This document shows positions 56,501 to 64,000 of a stretch of DNA of 64,000 bases, piece after piece. How positions within the stretch are numbered: position 1 is the stretch's first letter; each line of letters opens with the position of its first letter. Source of the stretch: Siphlonurus alternatus. Lineage: Eukaryota; Arthropoda; Insecta; Ephemeroptera; Siphlonuridae. A model generated the notes under the pieces. The model was not told the origin of the DNA. It saw only the letters and a list, made by a program, of their open reading frames with translations, and searched no databases. The position numbers and the translations under genes were made by a program. The DNA is taken from the NCBI GenBank assembly GCA_949825025.1, contig OX463779.1, forward strand, positions 36,652,203-36,716,202, in the 5' to 3' direction.

Positions 56501-59500
56501 CTCACCTCCAAAAAAAAGACTAGGTAAAATTAAAATAATGTAAAAATTTAACAATAGTATTTACACAGTATATTTTATTTAGGGCGTCCTCCAAAACCCA
56601 AAGCACCTCCAAAGCCCAAACCACCTCCAAAACCTAAAGCAATAAAAGCTATTAGAGGAAAAAAGAATAATACTGCTACAACAGCAGAGGCCTCAACAGC
56701 TGATGCAAGTACCTCACAATACATTCCACCACCGACCTCATCAAATAGTGTAGCAGGTAAATATGACTACATTATTATTTGAAAGTTAAAATAAAATGAG
56801 CAATTTTAATATAATTTTATAATTATTATTTTAGGTTCAGTGCCTCAGTATGCAAGTACCTCACAATACATTCCACCACCGACCTCATCAAATGGTGTAG
56901 CAGGTAAATATGACTACATTATTTGAAAGTTAAAATAAAATGAGCAATTTTAATATAATTTTATAATTATTATTTTAGGTTCCGTGCCTCAGTATGCAAG
57001 TACCTCACAATACATTCCACCACCGACCTCATCAAATGGTGTAGCAGGTAAATATGACTACATTATTTGAAAGTTAAAATAAAATGAGCAATTTTAATAT
57101 AATTTTATAATTATTATTTCAGGTTCAGTGCCTCAATATGCAAGTACCTCACAATACATTCCACCACCGACTTCATCAAATGGTGTAGCAGGTAAATATG
57201 ACTATATTATTTGAAAGTTAAAATAAAATGAGCAATTTTAATATAATTTTATAATTATTATTTCAGGTTCAGCGCCTCAATATGCAAGTACCTCACAATA
57301 CATTCCACCACCGACCTCATCAAATGGTGTAGCAGGTAAATATGAGTACATTATTATTTGAAAGTTAAAATAAAATGAGCAATTTTAATATAATTTTATA
57401 ATTATTATTTCAGGTTCAGTGCCTCAGTTTAGCATCACATTTGATCCTTCTGTAATGCTACCATCTCAATACTTTCCACCCATTGTCAATGCTGGCCAAC
57501 CTACTGCTGCAATAGGTAAATATCGTTTCATTTTTTATTTTTAATGCACTTTGAAGCAAAAAATGTATTTTTTTAATTTTGTTTTTGTTTATTTACAGAT
57601 GTATTAACTCGTCATAAAATAACTACAGGAAGCATGTACAAATTGGTACCTCAAACTTTAGGAGCACTTCCAAAAAATCCTCCTCCTATTAAAATAAATA
57701 AAAAAGCTTTGGAATCTGAAAATACATCTGTCCCAAATGAAGCTGCAATTTCTAATCGTACTGTAGATATTGTTAAGCGAATTACAGGAGTGCAACAATA
57801 TCAGCTCCAACCAGTCATTGCTGAAAATTCTAATGCTGTAATACATCAGCAACCTATTTTTTCTGCTACACCCCAAACTGAACATCCAAATACCCCTCCC
57901 CCTCCTCCTTTTTCTAACACTGACAATGTTAACACTATTGTGGAGGGTAATATGCAAGCTTCTAATTCTACAGTTGTGCAAGAAAATAATGAGGTTGTAC
58001 CTGAACAATCAGGGAATAGTGTACGTGATGATATTGCTGCCAACACGGCTCAATTAAAAGTTAAACGTAAACATAAAAACCGTCATCTTCAAAATGATGT
58101 AGAGACAGAAAGAGCTGTCAGTTCCATTACTATTCAAACTGATAGTAAGAAAGATAAATCTGAAAAAGTAAAAAAATTGTCACTTAAAAAGCAAAGTAAA
58201 GCTGTAAACCAAGATGAAAGTAATCATCAATCAACTAAAGAGAGAGTGTTTCATGAGTATGAGGAGAAGCAAAAACAAAAAAAAACTAGATGGAATCCAA
58301 GCATGCCCATTTCACCAGAGGTTTTGCAGTATACTCCTACCCCACTGCATATTTTGAAGCAGCAAAAGAATAATAATCATCGTGACTCCTCTCGTTCCCG
58401 TTCGCGCAGTCCTCATAATAACACACGCAATATTTCTACACCTTCTCCTATAACTACTCCTGAGAAAATGCCTAATACTCCTGGTAAATTAATACCTGAC
58501 CTGACTAAAACATGTTCCTCTTCTCATGCAAATCAGCAAAACAAATCAATGCCACGTTTACATTCTCTTTCACCAAGTCCCCCTCCTCCTACACCTTCAC
58601 CTCCTGCTACACTCCCACCTCCTCCTCTTCCTTCTCTTCCTCCTGCTTTTCCTCCTAAAAACACAGTTGAGAATCTTGACGAAAGTTCCTCGTCCTCTGA
58701 CAGCTCTAGCAGCTCAAGCACATCTTCTTCTTCTGATGTAGAAGAAAATGAAGAAGTGAGTACAAAAAGTACCACATAAAAACAATAATATATTTTTATA
58801 TGTGTTTTAACTTAAACACTTTTTTAAATTCTCAGTTGAATTGATATAAAATTAATGTAAAAATGAAAAACAATTATATGTTTAAGATATTTAAAACTTA
58901 GCAAATAACATAAATATTAACATATAATCGTTTTTTATTTCAGAATCAGCCAATGAACTTACAGGAGGGGAGAGGAGGTTCACAGGTTCAGAAGTCCTTC
59001 ACAATACAAGGTAGAAGGAAGAATTATGTAAAAAAATTTAATGTTCATGCAATGGAATATGTTTTAAAATTACATAAACCATCTGCAAATGAAAATGTTT
59101 ATACACATTACCAAAAAGTTATTGAAGACTTAGTTAAGTTGTTTAAACAAAACACGTCTCCATGCAATAAGATAGGAGTTGTTATTAAAAATAGTATAAA
59201 GGATCTACTGACACCAATTGGCTTGTCCTATCGAGATGTCTCGCAGCTTAGTGCCGACACATTATGGGGTCTCATCTATAGAGTTTCACAGTCAAACACA
59301 GAGTTTTTCTTAGAGGGTGAAATCTCTGCCCATGTAAATGTTATAGATTTAAACTTTGGAAAAGGATATGACAGAAATCGTATATATGGTAGTGTGAATG
59401 AATATATAAAAAAAAACAGAGGCGTTATACCAATTATTGCAGAAGGTACAAAATGTCTTGCACATGCTGTTATAGTAGGCTTGGAACTAATAAACAAAAC

Positions 59501-62500
59501 ACCAAATGTTAAAGATATACAAAAAGATACAAATAGAATGGAAGAGAAAGTAGAGGAATTACTTGACTTAGCTGGTATAAATTTAGAACATGGTGGAAGT
59601 ATTGTTGAGCTTAATATAATTCAAGATATTTTGCCTTCTCATATTCAACTTGTTGTTTTTGATGATATTCAGACAAGACACATATTTTTTAAGCGTAAAA
59701 TGGATGGTGTAACCTCTCATATATTTTTATTTTTACATGACCACCATTATTCTACCATTTCTAGTATTTGCAATTTTTTTCTATGCTCTTATTACTGTAA
59801 AGAGTGCTTCAGTGCCTATGAAAGCAAAGTTACACACAGGTGTAAGACAAAATGTAGAAAATGTTTTAAATTTCCTATATGTGTACCTGAAAAAAATGTA
59901 AATATTCAATGTGTTGACTGTGGTGGAGATTTCAAATCTCAAACTTATTATGACAATCATTTGTCTAATATGTTAACCAAAATAAAAAGTGTATGCAATT
60001 ATTATAAATGCTGTACACTCTGTAAAAAAACATATACGCTCTATGCTGGGCGAAAGCATGCTCACACTTGTAGTGAAACTTACTGTAGTAACTGTAGGAC
60101 ACATGTTCCTGAAGGTAGACATCATAGATGCTATATAAAGAAGGACACAAAAAAACAACCACCTTCTGAAGAAAATGTAATGTTAGTGTACTGGGATGCG
60201 GAGACAACTCAGGACACTCGAGTGTCCGAAAATGAAAATGATGGATTTTATCATGAATGTAATTTAATTATAGCTCACACACAATGTTCAGTATGTAAAA
60301 ATAATGACACAGATGTACCATGTACAAGATGTGGAGGAGATGAAGGAAATAGAGTTCAAGTTTTTCAGTTTGACCCTGTAGCTGCATTTTTAAATTTTCT
60401 TTGCTTGCCAAGAAAAATATTTAGAAAAATAATTTTACTTTGCCACAATTTTCAGGGTTTTGATTCCTATTTACTTATACGACATTTCTTAACAGTCATG
60501 AATGTAACACCTAAAGTTCTGCTTAGAGGGGCAAAAGTCATTTCTTTAGAATATAAAAAACTAAAATTTATAGACAGTTTAAACTTCTTACCATTGAGAC
60601 TCTCTCTATTGCCAAAAACGCTAGGCCTTGATGAGGATTTAAGCAAAGGTCGGTTCCCTTTTTTGTTTAACAGTTTTGAAAATAGAAATTACGTTGGCAT
60701 TATGCCTGAAGCCAAATATTATGATCCTGATCAGTTATCTGTAGATGAGAGAGAAAAATTTTATAATTGGTACAATAAGAAAGTAAATGAAAATTATATA
60801 TTTGACATGCAAAAAGAAATTTTACATTATTGTAATTTGGACGTAGAAATATTAAGAAAAGCAATGAACAGGTTTAGAGACATCATAATTAAAGTTGGAA
60901 ATGTAGACCCTGTAACTGAATGTTTAACTTTGCCACACTGCGCTAGTCTCATTTTTAGGCGTAATCATTTAGAAGAAAATATGTTAGCTGTCTTACCTGT
61001 TAGAGGTTATAGAATGTATGATACTCAGTCTAAAATAGCAATAAAATGGCTCTTGTCACTCGAAAAAACTCGAAACATAAAAATTCAACATGCCGCAAAT
61101 GCTGGAGAGTACAGGACAGCAAGAGGAGGATTCTTGGTGGATGGTTACTCAAATATTAATGGAACAGAAACAGTTTATGAACTAAATGGCTGTTTTTATC
61201 ACTTTTGTGAGTGTCAGGGTGAATTAAACCAGTCTGTTAAATACGCTAATGATCCTCACAGTAACTTGGCAATGAGACGAAGCAACACAGAACGTAAAAT
61301 AGCAGCATTAAAAAACCTGGGGTATAAAGTTGAAGTTATGAAAGAATGTGATTTTATGAGACAGTTGAAAGCAAATCCAACACTTAAAAATTACTTAGAT
61401 GGGCACCCATTGGTATGCGAGACACCTTTGGTACCAAGGGATGCAATGATGGGAGGAAGGTGTGAAAATTTTGCTATCTATGATGAAATTACCGTTGGAG
61501 AAAATGATGAACTTAACTTTCATGATTTTATTTCCTTATACCCTGCAATTTTAAAGTATTTTTCAATGCCAATTCATCACCCTATCATTCATCTTGGTCC
61601 AAATTTTCCAGACTTACAGTTAATAGAAGGATTAATTAAGTGTGTTATTTTGCCACCACGATCTCTCTTCTTGCCACTTCTTCCTTTGAAATTAAATGAC
61701 AAACTGGTTTTTGTTTTATGCAGAACTTGTGGTGAAAACTTGACTCAGGGAGAATGTGTTCACGAAAATGAAATGGACCGTGTCTTATCTGGTACATGGG
61801 TCATAGAGGAAATAAGAAAAGCTCTTTCCTTGGGGTACAAAATAACAAAAATTATTGAAGTATGGGAATACCAGGTTTCAAAATATGATAAAGCAACAGG
61901 TACTGAAGGTGTGTTTAACTCATATGTAAATGTATTTTTAAAAATTAAACAACAAGCTAGTGGATGGCCTGAGTGGGCAAATGATGAAGCAAGCAAAGAT
62001 AAATATATTCAAAATTACTTTGAAGCTGAAGGAATTATGTTGTGTCGTGATGAAATTGAAGTTAACCCTGGCCTAAGAGCCATTGCAAAGTTATTGTTAA
62101 ATGCACTGTATGGGCGATTTGCAATGAACTTAGAACGCAGCCAAACAAAAATAATTAAAGATTCAAAGGACTTTTATGATTTACTAACGGATCCTAATAT
62201 AATTGTCCACACTGTTCATTGTATAAATCAAGAATATGTACTAGTTAATTATGAAACTCCTCTTGAATTAATTCCTCAAAATAATACTGTTAACGTTGTT
62301 GTTGCTTGCTTTGTTACTGCTGGAGCTCGCCTCCGCCTTTATGAGCAAATGGAAATGTTACAAAGAAGGCTAAAATATGTAGATACGGATTCTACGCTAA
62401 GCAGATACAATCCAGGGGACAAAAGAATACCAACAGGAAATAACTTAGGAGATATGAGTTCAGAACTAGAAGAGGGATGTATTATTTCTCATTTTGTGTC

Positions 62501-62810
62501 TGGTGGAGCAAAACATTACAGTTATAAAGTAATAGATGCAAAAGGTAACAATGTTAAAACTGTAATGAAATGCAGAGGAATATCTCAAAACTTTTCTAAT
62601 AAGGAAATAGTTAATTTTGATAAATTAAAGAGCATGGTTCTTGAAGGAGCACCATCTGAGGTTGTATCAATTCCTAGAAAAATTTTAAAAAATAAAGATT
62701 TTAATCTTGTGACCAAACCCATGACTAAAGTCTACAGAACAGTAAATTCAAAAAGATGGGTAAAGCCAGACAGCTTTATAACATTTCCATATGGCTACAA
62801 ATCTGACTAA
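53552..62810 (+). CDS. Intron-bearing family B DNA polymerase with long Pro/Ser/Lys-rich N-terminal half
   Basis: Eleven exons by phase: 53552-53783, 56312-56356, 56413-56523, 56583-56756, 56835-56903, 56979-57047, 57123-57191, 57267-57335, 57414-57515, 57599-58755, 58944-62810. They total 5,964 nt (1,987 residues). In residues counted from the in-frame Met at 58953: Cys/His-rich zinc-binding-like region 282-393; exonuclease motifs D415-x-E417, N499...D504 and Y626...D630; polymerase A D858-x2-SLYP; B K1046...NALYG; C DTD at 1144-1146. The motif A-C spacing fits protein-primed PolB as in Polintons/adintoviruses. A YELNGCFYH segment recalls the endonuclease-like insert of such enzymes. The N-terminal part has an AT-hook-like RLGRPPKPK, repeats of QYIPPPTSS, SRSRSRS, polyproline and an acidic Ser tail. 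Last polyadenylation signals are at 62910 and 62926. All catalytic residues are intact. Splicing is inferred; a viral or host role is unknown. Confidence 0.75.
53784..56311 (+). other. First intron of the PolB gene
   Basis: 2.5 kb. Three G-runs on the coding strand (54058-54081, 54164-54187, 54767-54808), a twice-occurring GCGTTGC(G/A)CATCTATGAG block (54022 and 54290), and seven near-copies of TCGTGTGTTATT between 54858 and 55770, several followed by GAAGAAATATATTTATG. Small frames inside (e.g. 54577-54825) look non-coding. Confidence 0.6.
56583..57515 (+). repeat. Tandem exon-intron array in the PolB gene
   Basis: Four 69-nt exons repeat with a 144-bp period (starts 56835, 56979, 57123, 57267), each with a nearly identical ~75-bp intron. 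They are preceded by a partly similar exon end (56700-56756) and followed by a diverged 102-nt exon (57414-57515). Every unit is phase 1-1 and encodes a 23-residue repeat with QYASTSQYIPPPTSSN. Confidence 0.9.
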
Positions 62811-63522
62811 ATATATGTATTTTTTATATACCAGATTTTGTTTACTTTGCATGCCTTTTAATATATTTTGTTTGTACTAAGTTTTATGAATTTGCATGTC
62901 TTTTATGATAATAAAAATTATTAAAAATAAAATTCAATCTTCTATATATTATTTTTTCATTATTATTATTTCTAAGGAGTTAAATATTATAACATATAAC
63001 ACACATCATTATTTTTTACTAGTTTTTATTTTTTAAGAATGATACATATATTATGATAAAATAATGAAAAAACATGTTTTATGCTACACTACTATTTTAT
63101 TATAAAGTAAAAACTAATACAATAAATGTGTTTCAATTTAAAAATTAAATGTTAATGTTTAAAGCTAGTATGATTCTCTATTATATTGGTAAAAAATACA
63201 GTATATATGTTTAATACATTTAAACTATTCAATTACAAAGTTAAAAACAATACAGACTACACGGTGATTAAATGTACTGAAAATGAAATGATTATTATAA
63301 AGTTAAAAATACAGTTAATGTTTTATATATCTAAACTATTCTATTAAAAAGTTTATATGATGATTAATTATAAAGAAATTAAAAGGATTAATGCTACTAT
63401 GCTTATCTATTACAAAGTTAAAAATATAATCATGAACAAAATTACTACTTTTTACTACTAATTTGATTATCATATGATGAACAATGAAAAAAATTAACCA
63501 TACTATACATAATAATTTTCAA
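62811..63522. other. Intergenic region between convergent genes
   Basis: AATAAA at 62910-62915 and 62926-62931 serve the PolB gene. Between about 63095 and 63440 a degenerate motif CTATTA(C/T)AAAGTTAAAAA recurs four or five times. No frame of note. Confidence 0.6.
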
Positions 63523-64000
63523 TTACATATCAGATTTCTTTCTGAGACACATGGTTAGCAAATTATCAGCTGAGAGGTTAATCATTTCATACAAACAACG
63601 TAAAACATCCAGTCCATTAACAGAAGGGTACACAAACTTAGTAAGATCAAGTTGGTTGAGAATTTTTTTGAAATCTTCACTATGATTTACTTTCATCAAG
63701 CTGGATTCATGGTCTTTAATAATCTCTTTAACCATTTTGCTGTACAAATCTTTAATCTCATCACACCAGGTTTGCTGTTGATTTGTTAAATAAGTAATGA
63801 GAGGAAACAATTTAACAAAGTTAAACCAAGTTTTCTCGACAATCCAAATTGAGACGACATTGTCAGATGCCTCAAAGCCAGATGTTGTAGGTTGGAAGTC
63901 AGCTCTCTCGATAACCAACATCTTGTTGGAGTAGGTTGTATCGAAGCGAACCCGCAGCCCCGTTGTTAATGTCATAAATCTTTCTATGTAGTTTGCTGAG
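63523..64000 (-). CDS. Unnamed protein convergent to PolB, possibly PC4-like; 5' end beyond window
   Basis: Minus-strand frame open from the window edge to a stop at 63525-63523, at least 159 residues. An internal Met sits at 63975, but the frame continues upstream (SANYIERF). I do not recognise it with confidence. The N-terminal part (LRVRFDTTYSNKMLVIERAD, then NVVSIWIVEKTWFNF) has the strand-strand-strand-strand-helix spacing and the hydrophobic-W pattern of PC4/Sub1-type single-stranded-DNA-binding domains. The C-terminal half is helical and Lys/Asp-rich. A ssDNA-binding partner next to a DNA polymerase would make sense for a replication module, but both the fold and the link are inference. 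Confidence 0.5.
   Translation of the reverse strand, partial: SANYIERFMTLTTGLRVRFDTTYSNKMLVIERADFQPTTSGFEASDNVVSIWIVEKTWFNFVKLFPLITYLTNQQQTWCDEIKDLYSKMVKEIIKDHESSLMKVNHSEDFKKILNQLDLTKFVYPSVNGLDVLRCLYEMINLSADNLLTMCLRKKSDM

Overview
This is AT-rich nuclear DNA of an invertebrate animal. The spliced genes have GT/AG introns, there are long (TA)n and GATA tracts, and several superfamilies of animal transposable elements are packed together. The encoded pyruvate dehydrogenase E1-alpha looks protostome-like, with an arthropod-like second half. I cannot name the species and see no bacterial features. Exons were joined by eye from splice signals and reading-frame phase; no transcript data were available.

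Layout. (1) 1-2,640: 3' part of a CR1/L2-type LINE, broken by a frameshift, a stop codon and a TTAA-flanked foldback MITE. (2) 2,983-3,247: one C2H2 zinc-finger exon on the minus strand. (3) 3,719-15,782: three copies (forward, reverse, forward) of a 3.4-4.7 kb transposon-like unit with TGTCCCAAT termini. They carry nested hAT-type MITEs and 5S-rRNA-derived SINEs; later insertions differ between copies. (4) 16,254-24,817: a six-exon plus-strand gene with an N-terminal THAP zinc finger and a segment resembling the N-terminus of TAF1A, with a three-deep transposon nest in intron 4. (5) 24,818-28,478: non-coding DNA with a minus-strand hammerhead ribozyme motif, a Mutator-like MITE and two TTAA MITEs joined through one TTAA. 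(6) 28,382-38,493: a non-coding LTR retrotransposon with 2.2 kb LTRs, flanked by a 0.9 kb direct duplication of a foldback element. (7) 38,614-49,025: a seven-exon PDHA gene with a coherent 398-residue product and introns full of transposons. (8) 49,026-53,551: intergenic. (9) 53,552-62,810: an 11-exon gene whose last exon encodes a family B DNA polymerase of the protein-primed type. Its spliced N-terminal half is Pro/Ser/Lys-rich, with an AT-hook-like motif, a recent tandem array of duplicated mini-exons and an RS/polyproline/acidic-serine tail. (10) 63,523-64,000: a convergent minus-strand ORF, cut by the window edge, that may be a PC4-like single-stranded-DNA-binding protein.

How it fits together. 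PDHA is an ordinary mitochondrial housekeeping gene, and the THAP/TAF1A-like gene is probably nuclear. The PolB gene and its convergent neighbour look like a replication module of a Polinton/adintovirus-like or other PolB-encoding element, but the polymerase has a many-exon, gene-like architecture. It is the best candidate here for something undescribed. The rest is a well-preserved record of transposition: target-site duplications, empty and filled sites, and nesting order can be read directly.
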